Of a stretch of DNA of 64,000 nucleotides, positions 38,068 through 46,745 are shown piece by piece. The notes under the pieces are model-generated. The model was not told the origin of the DNA and did not search any database. It saw nothing but the letters and a program-made list of their open reading frames with translations. This stretch comes from CBDESN01 sp965242495 (lineage in GTDB: Bacteria; Pseudomonadota; Alphaproteobacteria; MPNO01), in contig OZ251446.1 of NCBI GenBank assembly GCA_965242495.1, positions 2,728,001-2,792,000 of the forward strand, in the 5' to 3' direction. Both the position numbers and the translations under genes were made by a program. Each line of letters starts with the position of its first letter. Within the stretch, counting starts at the first letter, position 1.

Positions 38068-40572
38068 ATGAACGCGAGAAGCGCTGCGCGATTCACCGGC
38101 TTGGCCTTGACCATGGCCGCCGCCCTGGCGATGTCCGGATGCGGCGGCGGCAGTTCCACACCATCCACGCCAGCCATATCATCCATACTCACGCCGGTAC
38201 CATCGCGCGTCAGTTCGCCAACGCGGTTCTACACATTCGACTCTGCATTGACGAACGCTGCCCAACGACACCACGTCCGAGCCGCGGTTGCGGCGGCGGC
38301 CGGAAACACGCCCAACTCGGGGAGCGTCACGCAATCCTCGACCGGCGACGGCGCCGCCACCGACAGCGTTTCGGTGACCGTGGAGCGTGATGCGAGCGGA
38401 ACGGTAAGTTATACGGTACGGGAGGCTGGCGGATGGTCCGTCGACAGGGACAGTGCCCGGGTGTTGGCGGAATCGAGTAAAGGGATCTGGAAGGGCATCG
38501 AGTACCATCAGGCGCCAGGAGGCGGCCAAGGCAGTGGAACGGGTCCGGGATTGTATGTCGCGGGATTGTATGTCGACGTCTACACCGATATCGAGGCGCC
38601 AGGAACCGCGTCGGACGCCGACTCCGACTATCTGGCCGGCGGCATCTGGATGCGGGTCCCGGAGGACGCCGCCAGCGTGGCCGACTACGAGTTCGGCGCC
38701 TTCGCGGACGGCAACGACCCCTTCACGCAGGCCAATCTGGCGGGCCTGACGGGCACGGCGACGTACGCGGGCGACGCGACCGCGGTGTACTCCCATCAGG
38801 CAACGAACCGGAACTACTTCGTCGACGGCGACGTGAGCCTGACGGCCGACTTCGGCGACGCCAGCAGCTTGGGAAGCATCAGCGGAACCGTCTCCAACTT
38901 CACGGGAGAAGGGCCGGAGTCGGACTGGTACGAGGGAGTCAGCGTGTCGCTGGGGGACGCGCAAATCGGAAACGCCGACAGCGGCTTCTTCACCGGCGAC
39001 ACCTCCACCCGGAGTAGCGACCCCACCGACCCCGGGCTTACCGGCAAGTGGGGCGGCCAGTTCTACGGTAACGGCGCCGCGGGCGGCCGTCCCGGTTCCG
39101 TCGCCGGTACGTTCGGCGCCGCGACCGCCGACGGCAGCGAATCTTTCGTCGGCGCATACGGCGCATCCAGCCTGGCAGGCCCCGCGCTGGGCTACAGGCC
39201 GGTGCCGGCAGGCCCCGCGCTGGGCTCCAGGCCGGTGCCGCCGCCGGCAGAGCGGGCGCCGGCAGAGCCGGCGCCGGCAGCGTCCGCGCTGCCAGAGCCC
39301 GCGCGGCCACAATCGCGCGACCGGTCGTCAACGTTGTTCTACACATTCGACTCTGCGTTGAGGAACGCCGTCCAACGATGGGGCGTCCGAGCCGCGGTTG
39401 CGGAGGCAGCCGGAAACACGCCCAACCCGTACACCCTTGAAGCCGATGTCTCCGGGGGCGTCACGCAATCTTCGACCGGCGACAACCAAATTCTTTCGAG
39501 TGTGTGGCGGGACGAGGACGGAACGTTACTCCTGGCGGCCTCGGGGTGGTACGGCATAGACCACCGGATCGTCGGCAGGGACAGTGCCCGGGTGTTGGCG
39601 GAATCGAGTAAAGGGATCTGGAAGGGCATCGAGTACCATCAGGCGCCAGGAGGCGGCCAAGGCAGTGGAACGGGTCCGGGATTGTATGCCTACGTCTACA
39701 CCGACTACGAGGAGCCTACGTCCTCGTGCGGATTGGTGGGCGGCATCTTGTCGAGAGGTGCTCTCTGCACGTACGAACTCGACGGCCAGACGTTCACTCT
39801 GAGCTCGACTGCCTTCACGATTAACGGCGTTTCTAGCGAAGCAATTTGCTTCGACGACATTTGCGGGGATAACGTCAACCTAGAGGGCTGGACTGTGGGT
39901 ACGGGTGAAGGTGTGAAGGTCACCATAGTGACCGAGGGAAGCAGCGGTGGGGATCGGAGAATCGCCCGGATCTCGCAGAACCTTGCGGACGCCGCTGAGC
40001 GGGAGCCATCCGACGCCGACTATCTGGCCGGCGGCATCTGGATGCGGGTCCCGGAGGACGCCGCCAGCGTGGCCGACTACGAGTTCAGCGCCTTCGCGGA
40101 CGGCCTCGACCCCTTCACGCAGGCCAATCTGGAGGGCCTGACGGGCACGGCGACGTACGCGGGCGACGCGACCGCGGTGTACTCCCATCAGGCAACGAAC
40201 AGGAACTACTTCGTCGACGGCGACGTGAGCCTGACGGCCGACTTCGGCGACGCCAGCAGCTTGGGAAGCATCAGCGGAACCGTCTCCAACTTCACGGGAG
40301 AAGGGCCGGAGTCGGACTGGTACGAGGGAGTCAGCGTGTCGCTGGGGGCCGCGTCAATCGGAATCGCCAACAGCGGCTTCTTCACCGGCGACACCTCCAC
40401 CCGGAGTAGCGACCCCACCGACCCCGGGCTTACCGGCAAGTGGGGCGGCCGGTTCTACGGTAACGGCGCCGCGGGCGACCATCCCGGTTCCGTCGCCGGT
40501 ACGTTCGGCGCCGCGACCGCCGACGGCGGCGAATCCTTCGTCGGCGTATACGGCGCACGGCGGCAGCAGTAA
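38068..40572 (+). CDS. TbpB-like surface lipoprotein 2, internally duplicated (two barrels)
   Basis: An 834-residue paralogue of lipoprotein 1 with an almost identical signal peptide (lipidated Cys25 in MSGC). It holds two units. Unit 1 has an N-region (~30-180) and a barrel (~184-368). A Pro/Ala-rich linker of about 50 residues follows. Unit 2 has an N-region (~418-645), including a four-Cys segment (CGLVGG ... LCTY ... CFDDIC), and a barrel (~649-834). The two-lobed plan resembles TbpB N- and C-lobes, but the barrels are nearly identical at DNA level (38620-39165 and 40010-40560), showing a recent duplication or gene conversion. Unit 1 lacks the four-Cys segment. The same 24-bp tail follows both lipoprotein genes. 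The start at 38068 has GAGGAGAAA upstream. Confidence 0.85.
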   Translation: MNARSAARFTGLALTMAAALAMSGCGGGSSTPSTPAISSILTPVPSRVSSPTRFYTFDSALTNAAQRHHVRAAVAAAAGNTPNSGSVTQSSTGDGAATDSVSVTVERDASGTVSYTVREAGGWSVDRDSARVLAESSKGIWKGIEYHQAPGGGQGSGTGPGLYVAGLYVDVYTDIEAPGTASDADSDYLAGGIWMRVPEDAASVADYEFGAFADGNDPFTQANLAGLTGTATYAGDATAVYSHQATNRNYFVDGDVSLTADFGDASSLGSISGTVSNFTGEGPESDWYEGVSVSLGDAQIGNADSGFFTGDTSTRSSDPTDPGLTGKWGGQFYGNGAAGGRPGSVAGTFGAATADGSESFVGAYGASSLAGPALGYRPVPAGPALGSRPVPPPAERAPAEPAPAASALPEPARPQSRDRSSTLFYTFDSALRNAVQRWGVRAAVAEAAGNTPNPYTLEADVSGGVTQSSTGDNQILSSVWRDEDGTLLLAASGWYGIDHRIVGRDSARVLAESSKGIWKGIEYHQAPGGGQGSGTGPGLYAYVYTDYEEPTSSCGLVGGILSRGALCTYELDGQTFTLSSTAFTINGVSSEAICFDDICGDNVNLEGWTVGTGEGVKVTIVTEGSSGGDRRIARISQNLADAAEREPSDADYLAGGIWMRVPEDAASVADYEFSAFADGLDPFTQANLEGLTGTATYAGDATAVYSHQATNRNYFVDGDVSLTADFGDASSLGSISGTVSNFTGEGPESDWYEGVSVSLGAASIGIANSGFFTGDTSTRSSDPTDPGLTGKWGGRFYGNGAAGDHPGSVAGTFGAATADGGESFVGVYGARRQQ

Positions 40573-40606
40573 CGCGCGGCCCGACCGCGCCGGTCTGGAA
40601 ACGGGG

Positions 40607-40638
40607 GAGGGGCGGCCGCGCGGCCGCCCCTCTATTTT
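40607..40638 (+). terminator. Hairpin terminator between lipoprotein 2 and Slam
   Basis: GAGGGGCGGCCG (40607-40618) pairs with CGGCCGCCCCTC (40621-40632) and is followed by TATTTT. It lies 12 bp before the Slam ATG, so it probably attenuates read-through into slam, giving less exporter than cargo. Confidence 0.7.
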
Positions 40639-40649
40639 CCGCGCCGACG

Positions 40650-42002
40650 ATGAAATGGGTCTGCATCCTCGCGGTCGCGGTTTTGCTTCCCGCTTCGGCC
40701 TCGTCCGCTTCCGCTTCGGAGCGCTCCCATCTGTCCTCCGACCCCCGGGTCAACGACGCCCGGTCGCTGATCGAAGACGGCCGGTTCTCCGAAGCGCTGG
40801 CGGTCCTGCGTCCGCTGGCCCCGGACCACGCGGACCGCACCGACGTCCTGTTCCTCGTCGGCCTCGCCGCCATCGGCGCCTCGCAGCAGGCCGGCGCCGG
40901 AGAAGGGGAGCAGACCGCCCTGCTCGACGAGGCCGTCGCCGCGCTGCGCGCCATCCTCGTCGACCGGCCCGGCCTGACGCGCGTGCGCCTGGAGCTGGCC
41001 CTCGCCTTCTTTCTCAAGAACGAGGACGATCTCTCGCGCGAACACTTCGAGCGCGTGCTGGCCGGCGGGCCGCCGCCGGCGATGGCGGCGAACGTCCGCC
41101 GCTTCCTGGAGGCGATCCGGGCGCGGCGGCGCTGGAGCGGCTATTTCGGCGCGGTCTTCGCTCCCGACAGCAACCTCAACGCGGCCTCGAAGTCGGACGT
41201 CATCCACATCCGCGGCGCGCCGTTCCGCCGCGACGCGGACGCGGGCGCCCGCTCGGGGGTGGGGGTCGTCCTGTGGAGCGGCGGCGAGTATCAGCATCCG
41301 CTCCACCGGAGGCTGCGGCTGCGGGCGGGCGTGGACCTCGCCCGCCGGGAATACGCCGGAAGGGACTTCGACCAGACCTTCCTGTCCGGGCACGTCGGAC
41401 CCCGCTGGCTGATCGACCGGGACACCGAGGCGAGCCTGCTCGCCAGCGTCCAGCGCCGCTGGACCGCCGGCAAGCCGGAGAGCGACGGCCTCGGCGCCCG
41501 CCTCGAGGGCGAGCGCCGCCTCTCCCGGCGCCTGACGGCGAACCTGCGCGCCGCCTGGCGCCGGCGCGAGTACCGGAGGAGCGGATCCCTGGACGGGCCG
41601 CAGGCCACCCTCTCCCTCGGGGCCGCCTGGCTCCTGACCTCGACCGCGCAAATCGACGCGACGATCGGCCATGCGCGCGAACGCCCCGAAGCGGCGTTCC
41701 GGCGCAACGCCACCCGCTGGGCGCGGATGGGCCTGTCGGTGGCGTTGCCGGTCGTCACCGTGCGCGGCAGCGCCGAATTGCGCCGGACCCGCTTCGAGGG
41801 CGATTGGTCCCCGTTCACCCCCGCGGGCGCATCGCGGGCCGACCGGACCCGGATCCTGCGCGTGTCGATCTTCAACCGGGCCTTCACCGTGCGCGGATTC
41901 AGCCCGCAACTCGTGCTGACGAACGAAGCGCGCGAATCCAACGCGCAGTTGCACGACTACAGGCGCAACCGCGCCGAACTGCGGCTCGTGCGGCAGTTCT
42001 GA
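40650..42002 (+). CDS. Surface lipoprotein assembly modifier (Slam), DUF560 outer-membrane protein
   Basis: A 450-residue outer-membrane protein. The Sec signal peptide MKWVCILAVAVLLPASASSA precedes an N-terminal tetratricopeptide-like domain (~30-150: DARSLIEDGRFSEALAVLRP, RVRLELALAFFLKNEDDLSR). The C-terminal beta-barrel (~155-450) starts with SGYFGAVFAPDSNLNAASKS, has repeated alternating strands, and ends in RRNRAELRLVRQF with the terminal Phe of BAM substrates. This layout is that of Slam, which moves lipoproteins such as TbpB and fHbp across the outer membrane. Its location directly behind two TbpB-like lipoprotein genes strongly supports the call. The family is best known in Neisseria and gammaproteobacteria. 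A terminator precedes it; it may depend on read-through. Confidence 0.85.
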   Translation: MKWVCILAVAVLLPASASSASASERSHLSSDPRVNDARSLIEDGRFSEALAVLRPLAPDHADRTDVLFLVGLAAIGASQQAGAGEGEQTALLDEAVAALRAILVDRPGLTRVRLELALAFFLKNEDDLSREHFERVLAGGPPPAMAANVRRFLEAIRARRRWSGYFGAVFAPDSNLNAASKSDVIHIRGAPFRRDADAGARSGVGVVLWSGGEYQHPLHRRLRLRAGVDLARREYAGRDFDQTFLSGHVGPRWLIDRDTEASLLASVQRRWTAGKPESDGLGARLEGERRLSRRLTANLRAAWRRREYRRSGSLDGPQATLSLGAAWLLTSTAQIDATIGHARERPEAAFRRNATRWARMGLSVALPVVTVRGSAELRRTRFEGDWSPFTPAGASRADRTRILRVSIFNRAFTVRGFSPQLVLTNEARESNAQLHDYRRNRAELRLVRQF

Positions 42003-42132
42003 CCCGCATTGCTCATACTGCTCGTCCGCCGACGCTCCCTCCCCCTGGACGGGAGGGAGGTCGGGAGGGGGGTGGATCGCGGTCCCGCAACGCCGCGCCC
42101 TCCTCGATCCTCCACCGATTATGGGAAATGCG

Positions 42133-42597
42133 CTAATGCCCGCGCCGGCGCGCCCGGACCTCGACCTCGACCGCGACCGGCCCCGCCCGGTCGAAGACCA
42201 GCGTCAGCGACAGCCGCCCGCCCGCGGTCAGCTTCCGGCGCAGCCCGATCAGCATCACGTGGCGGCCGCCGGGCGCGAGCCGGACCGCGCCCCCGGCCGG
42301 GACGTCGACGCCGCCGATGCGCCGCATCCGGACGACGTCGCCGGTCGCGACGTGGGTGTGGAGTTCCGCCGCCGCGGCGGCCGGCGTGGACGCCCCGACC
42401 AGCCGGTCGGCGCCGGCGCCGCGGTTGCGGATCTCCATATAGACGGCCCCCGCCCGGGCCGCGCCCGCGCTCGCCGGCGCCCACGCGCCCGCCACCTCGA
42501 TCGCGCCCGCCTTGGGCGCGCCCTGCGCCCCGGCCGGGGCCGGCGGCAGGGCGAGCAGCGTGGCGAGGGCGGCGGCGCGCAGCGCCGGGCGCGTCAT
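42133..42597 (-). CDS. PCu(A)C-family periplasmic copper chaperone
   Basis: A 154-residue exported protein with a signal peptide (LRAAALATLLALPPAPAGAQ). It carries the complete copper site H-x10-M-x21-H-x-M (His80, Met91, His113, Met115), the defining pattern of PCu(A)C proteins. They hold Cu(I) and help build the CuA or CuB centre of cytochrome oxidase. The start overlaps the Rieske gene stop in an ATGA, so the two are co-translated, although no oxidase assembly genes are adjacent. Between it and slam (42003-42132) a weak inverted repeat CTCCCTCCC/GGGAGGGAG lies at 42035-42059. Confidence 0.92.
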   Translation of the reverse strand: MTRPALRAAALATLLALPPAPAGAQGAPKAGAIEVAGAWAPASAGAARAGAVYMEIRNRGAGADRLVGASTPAAAAAELHTHVATGDVVRMRRIGGVDVPAGGAVRLAPGGRHVMLIGLRRKLTAGGRLSLTLVFDRAGPVAVEVEVRARRRGH

Positions 42598-43811
42598 CCG
42601 GGCGCCTTCACCTCGGTCCATGAGTGGGTGGCGATGGCGTGGTTGGCGTCCGGGTCGCGGACGACGTTCTGCGGGTCCTCGCCTTGCGCCATGCGGTCGA
42701 GCGAGCGCCGCAACGCCTTGCGCACCATGACCACCCCGCGGTCCGACCGGGCGAGGTTCTCCAGCGCATGGACGGCGATCCGCCGCTGGCCCTCCTGCGC
42801 CTCCATGTCGTCGGGCCGGCGCTGCTTGTCCTCGTAGGGCCGGTCGCGCAGGCTGCCCGGGCGGACCTCGGCGCGGGTGTCGGTGCCCGGCTTCCAGCCC
42901 GCCAGCGGGCGGCCGTCCCGCAGCGGCCAGGCGACGATGCTGATGCCGTAGATGCGCTCGTTGTCCACCGGCACGCACCAGGAGAGTTCGGAGCATTTGT
43001 AGCGCTCCTTCGGCGCCTCGCCGCGCTCGTGGATGTTGGCGATCAGGAAGATGTTGGGGAGGATGCATTCGGTGAACCGCTCCAGCCGGTTGCCGTTGGG
43101 CAGGTCGCGGAAGAAGCAGTAGCGCGCCCCCAGCGGGGTCTCCTCGAAGTCGATCTCGGCCGGCCCCGGCGCGGTGATCGCGCTGTCGAATTGGTCGCCC
43201 GAAGCCGCGTCGTGCAGCATCAGCAGATGGTGGGCGTCGATCGCGTTCTCGAAATGCTGCAACCAGTTGCAGTCGCGGACGAACCCGACCGAGTGGTCCT
43301 CCCACAGCCGCATGCCGCAGAGCGCCGCGTCGTCGCGATGGCGGGTGTCGATGATGTCGTACATCGGCAGCAGCGGGCGCTTGTCGGGCGGCCCCATGTA
43401 GACGAAGGCGAGGCCGCCGTATTCCTGCACCGGATAGGCCGGCTGCCACACGTCCATGCGCGCGGCGTAGCCCTCGGCCTCGCACGGCATCTCGAGGCAG
43501 CGGCCGTCGGCGCCGTACAGCCAGCCGTGATAGCAGCAGCGGATGCCGCGCTCCTCGATGCGGCCGTATTCGAGCGACGTCCCGCGATGCGCGCAATGCA
43601 GTTCGAGGCAGCCCGCCCGCCCGGCCCCGTCGCGGAACGCGATCAGGTCTTCGCAGAGTATCCGCACCCGCCGCGGCAGCGCCCCGAGCTCCGCCGACAG
43701 GCAGAGCGGCTGCCAGTAGCGCCGCATCATCTCGCCCATCGGCGTCCCGGGATCGACGTGGGTCAGCGCCGCGTCCTCGCCCGGCATGGCCCGCCCATAG
43801 GCCGACTTCAT
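42594..43811 (-). CDS. Rieske non-heme iron oxygenase, large (alpha) subunit
   Basis: A 405-residue aromatic-ring oxygenase component. The Rieske 2Fe-2S ligands are C73-x-H75 (LHCAHRGTSLEYG) and C92-x2-H95 (CCYHGW). The mononuclear iron site follows in NAIDAHHLLMLHD (Asp192, His195, His200). The single-chain form with CCYHGWLYGADGRCLEMPCE resembles phthalate 4,5-dioxygenase or vanillate demethylase-type enzymes, which need a separate reductase; none is adjacent. The start at 43811 begins conserved sequence. Divergent from the HpaB-type monooxygenase, it suggests a shared aromatic substrate pathway. Confidence 0.9.
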   Translation of the reverse strand: MKSAYGRAMPGEDAALTHVDPGTPMGEMMRRYWQPLCLSAELGALPRRVRILCEDLIAFRDGAGRAGCLELHCAHRGTSLEYGRIEERGIRCCYHGWLYGADGRCLEMPCEAEGYAARMDVWQPAYPVQEYGGLAFVYMGPPDKRPLLPMYDIIDTRHRDDAALCGMRLWEDHSVGFVRDCNWLQHFENAIDAHHLLMLHDAASGDQFDSAITAPGPAEIDFEETPLGARYCFFRDLPNGNRLERFTECILPNIFLIANIHERGEAPKERYKCSELSWCVPVDNERIYGISIVAWPLRDGRPLAGWKPGTDTRAEVRPGSLRDRPYEDKQRRPDDMEAQEGQRRIAVHALENLARSDRGVVMVRKALRRSLDRMAQGEDPQNVVRDPDANHAIATHSWTEVKAPG

Positions 43812-43965
43812 GGCTCGCCCTCCTCGCCGTCGCGGTCCCGGCCGCCGGGCGATCATGCGCCGCCCGCCGCCCGGCGGCAAGCGCCGCCCGGCAGGCGGAG
43901 GCGCGCGCCTTGACCGGGCGGGGCGCGCGTGAAACCCTGGATCGCTGGGCCATGCGGAGGCGGGG

Positions 43966-45459
43966 ATGTCCAAGACCGGCGCCGACCATCTGAAGAGTCT
44001 CGACGACGGGCGCGAGATCTGGCTCGACGGCGCCCGCGTCGAAGACCACGTGAACCATCCCGCCTTCCGCAACGCGATCCGCTCGGCGGCGGCCCTCTAC
44101 GACTTCCAGGCCGCCAATCCGGAGCTGATGACCTTCCCCTCGCCCGGCTCGGGCAAGCCGGTCAACCGGGCGTGGCAGCTCACCCGAACCCGGGACGAGC
44201 TGGTCCGGCGGCGCGAGGCGCTGGCCGCCTGGTCGCGGACGACCTGCGGCTTCATGGGCCGGTCGCCCGACCACATCGCCAGCAGCCTGGCCGGCCAGGT
44301 GATGGGCATCGACGTCTTCCGCCGCCACGGGGCGGACCGCGCCCGGGCGGTCGAGGAGTATTTCGCCTACGCCCGCGACAACGACCTGTTCCTCACCTAC
44401 GTCATCATCAACCCGCAGGGCGACCGCGGCCGCGACGCCTCCGAACAGGGCGAGGAGTATCTCGCCTGCGGCGTGGTCGACGAGGACGCCGCGGGGATCA
44501 CGGTGCGCGGGGCGAAGATGCTGGGCACCTCCTCGATCATGGCCAACGAAGTGCTGTTCGCCAACATCCAGCCGCTGCGGCCGGACGAGGACAAATACGC
44601 CGTCTCCTTCGTGCTGCCGATGAACGCCAAGGGCCTCAAGATCCTGTCGCGCAAGTCCTACGAGCAGAACGCCGCCTCGCGCTTCGACTACCCGCTGTCC
44701 TGGCAGTTCGACGAGAACGACGCGCTGATCTATTGCGACGACGTGAAGGTGCCGTGGGAGCGCGTGTTCGTCTATCGCGACCCCGACGTCTGCCGCGCCC
44801 AGTTCCAGGACACCTGGGCCCATACCAGCCAGAACTACCAGTGCCAGATCCGGCTGATGGTCAAGCTCCGCTTCCTGCTGGGCGTCGCCCGCAAGATCGC
44901 CGAGACCAACGGCATCGCCGGCTTCCCCCAGGTGCGCGACGCGCTGGGCCGGCTCGCCGCCCAGGCGGCGATGGTCGAGGGCATGGTGCACGGCATCGAG
45001 GCCGCCGGGGAGGACTACAACGGCTACTACGTCCCCAGCCGCCATCTGGTCTACGCCGCCCAGGTGCTCACCCAGGAGATGTATCCCGAGCTGGTCAACG
45101 CCATCCGCGAGCTCGCCGGCGGCGGCGTCATCATGCTGCCGTCTTCGGCCGCCGACTTCGACCATCCCGAGCTGGCGGCGTTGATCCGCCGCACGCAGCG
45201 CTCCCCCGTCGTCGATTCCGAGGGCCGGGTCAAGCTGATGAAGCTCGCCTGGGACGCGCTCGGCTCGGAGTTCGCCTCGCGCCACGTCCAGTACGAGATG
45301 TTCTACGCCGGGGCGCAGTTCGTCACCCGCGGCCACATGTTCCGCACCTTCGACTGGGACGATGCGACCGGGATGGTGGACGACATGCTGAGCCGCTACG
45401 ACCTCGCCGATTCGATCGGCCGGTCGCGGACCTCCCCCGCCCGCGCCGCCGCCGAATGA
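43966..45459 (+). CDS. 4-Hydroxyphenylacetate 3-hydroxylase (HpaB)-family monooxygenase
   Basis: A 497-residue FADH2-dependent flavoprotein monooxygenase of the HpaB/4-hydroxybutyryl-CoA dehydratase superfamily. Recognisable segments are RTTCGFMGRSPDHIASSLAG, TYVIINPQGDRGRDAS, ARGAKMLGTSS-like VRGAKMLGTSSIMANEV and VPWERVFVYRDPDVCRAQF. It lacks the 4Fe-4S cysteine set of the dehydratases, favouring ortho-hydroxylation of a phenol. A flavin reductase partner (HpaC) is not adjacent. It converges on the extradiol dioxygenase gene, which would open the catechol ring it could make. Confidence 0.9.
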   Translation: MSKTGADHLKSLDDGREIWLDGARVEDHVNHPAFRNAIRSAAALYDFQAANPELMTFPSPGSGKPVNRAWQLTRTRDELVRRREALAAWSRTTCGFMGRSPDHIASSLAGQVMGIDVFRRHGADRARAVEEYFAYARDNDLFLTYVIINPQGDRGRDASEQGEEYLACGVVDEDAAGITVRGAKMLGTSSIMANEVLFANIQPLRPDEDKYAVSFVLPMNAKGLKILSRKSYEQNAASRFDYPLSWQFDENDALIYCDDVKVPWERVFVYRDPDVCRAQFQDTWAHTSQNYQCQIRLMVKLRFLLGVARKIAETNGIAGFPQVRDALGRLAAQAAMVEGMVHGIEAAGEDYNGYYVPSRHLVYAAQVLTQEMYPELVNAIRELAGGGVIMLPSSAADFDHPELAALIRRTQRSPVVDSEGRVKLMKLAWDALGSEFASRHVQYEMFYAGAQFVTRGHMFRTFDWDDATGMVDDMLSRYDLADSIGRSRTSPARAAAE

Positions 45460-45501
45460 CCCCGCCCGCCGCGCCGGCGGCGCAACGCCGGCGCCGCCCC
45501 G

Positions 45502-46353
45502 TCAGTCGCGGAACTCGGGGATCTCCGGCTTCGCCCCCCAGACGCAGAAGGAGGAGGCGTCGAACGGGAACTGGCGCGGGCGTTCGTCCGGCCCCACCAT
45601 GCGCACGCCGTGCGAGTATTCGTACACCATCCCGTCCGGCCCCTCGAAATAGAGGAACTGCGCCCCCGAGGTCGCGTGGCGGCCGGGCCCGAACACGATC
45701 CGCACCTGGCGTTCGCGCAGGAAGTACCAGGAGCGCATCAGGTCGTCCACGCTCTCGACCTGGAAGTTGACGTGCTGGACCCCGGGCCGGGGCGACGGGA
45801 ACAGGGCGATCCGATGATGGACCTCGTCGAAGGAAAGCAGCGCCGCGTCGCCGATCCAGTCGTTCGCCCGGACGTTGAAATGGCCGGTCCAGAACGCCTC
45901 GTCGCGCGGCGCGTCGCTGGTCCGCAGCCCGACATGGCTGAACCCCCGGATGCCGGCGTCGCGGCCGGGGAAATAGCGCCGGCCGCTGTGATACGGGCGC
46001 AGCACCAGCTCGATCCGGTTGCCGGTCGGGTCGTCGAAGGCGAGGAAGTCCGTCACCCGCCGTTCGGCGCAGTCGGCGGCCGCGCCCCGGCGGACCGCCG
46101 CCCCGGCCCGGGCGAGGGCCGCGGCGGCGGCGTCCAGGGCCGCCCGGTCGCGCAGCTCGAACGCCAGCGCGTGATCGTCGGGATCGCCCTCGACGTAGCA
46201 GACCTCGTGGTCGCGGTCGCTGCCGCGCAGATAGGCGCGCCCGTCCGCCCGCCCGACCAGTTCGAGCCCCAGCAGCCCGGTCGCGAACGACACCGCCCGG
46301 TCCAGATCCGCCGTCCCCAGCCGCACGTAGCGGATGTCCACCAGCTCGATCAT
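45502..46353 (-). CDS. Type I extradiol (catechol 2,3-) dioxygenase, VOC superfamily
   Basis: A 283-residue protein with two vicinal-oxygen-chelate modules. Fe(II) ligands are in the second half: His140 (GFSHVGLRTSD), His194 (GVQHVNFQVES) and Glu245 (MVYEYSHGV), the 2-His-1-Glu set of extradiol dioxygenases. These open catechol rings adjacent to the hydroxyls. The start at 46353 begins MIELVDIRYVRLGTADLDRA, the conserved first strand; the upstream frame runs through repeat DNA. With the Rieske and HpaB-type genes it forms a small aromatic-degradation group. Confidence 0.88.
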   Translation of the reverse strand: MIELVDIRYVRLGTADLDRAVSFATGLLGLELVGRADGRAYLRGSDRDHEVCYVEGDPDDHALAFELRDRAALDAAAAALARAGAAVRRGAAADCAERRVTDFLAFDDPTGNRIELVLRPYHSGRRYFPGRDAGIRGFSHVGLRTSDAPRDEAFWTGHFNVRANDWIGDAALLSFDEVHHRIALFPSPRPGVQHVNFQVESVDDLMRSWYFLRERQVRIVFGPGRHATSGAQFLYFEGPDGMVYEYSHGVRMVGPDERPRQFPFDASSFCVWGAKPEIPEFRD

Positions 46354-46485
46354 GCTGCCATTCCCCCGGACCCGCCGCGCCGCCCGCCTCGCCGCTTCGG
46401 CGGCCCGTTTCCCGCCCGCCGGCCGACGGTCCGATCGTAACCGCATCCCGCGCCCCGTTCCAGCCGCCGGCCGGGCGCCGCCTAT

Positions 46486-46622
46486 GGATTCCTGCTTTCG
46501 CGGAGCCTGCCCCCGGTCCGACCGGGAGCAGGCTCCGCGAAAGCGGGAATCCAGGGCGGTCGCGCCCCGGCGGGACCCGATCTCTCGAACGGACACTCAT
46601 ATGCAGTGAACCCGGACAGGCG
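46486..46622. repeat. Long REP-type palindrome plus second 84-bp dispersed repeat
   Basis: GATTCCTGCTTTCGCGGAGC at the left pairs with its complement ending at about 46551, around a CCCGGTC/GACCGGG core. From 46539 to 46622 follows the second copy of the 84-bp repeat also found at 16997-17080. In both places the repeat ends just before the leader of the next plus-strand gene. Here a weak promoter (CTGGCG, TATTCT) follows at about 46622-46651. Confidence 0.75.
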
Positions 46623-46745
46623 CTGGCGAGGCGGGCGGTCGCATGGTATTCTGCCCGAGGTGCCCGGGCGAGGCGATTCCATGAAGCTGTCGCCCCGCGG
46701 GCGCCGGCGTCGCGCGCAACGCCCGTTGCAAGGCCGGAGACGGCG

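Noticed and set aside
42133..45336. A 1067-codon minus-strand frame from the HpaB region to the copper chaperone
   Set aside because: Only the last 155 codons (PCu(A)C) are real. The remainder is antisense to the HpaB-type gene and out of frame with the Rieske gene.
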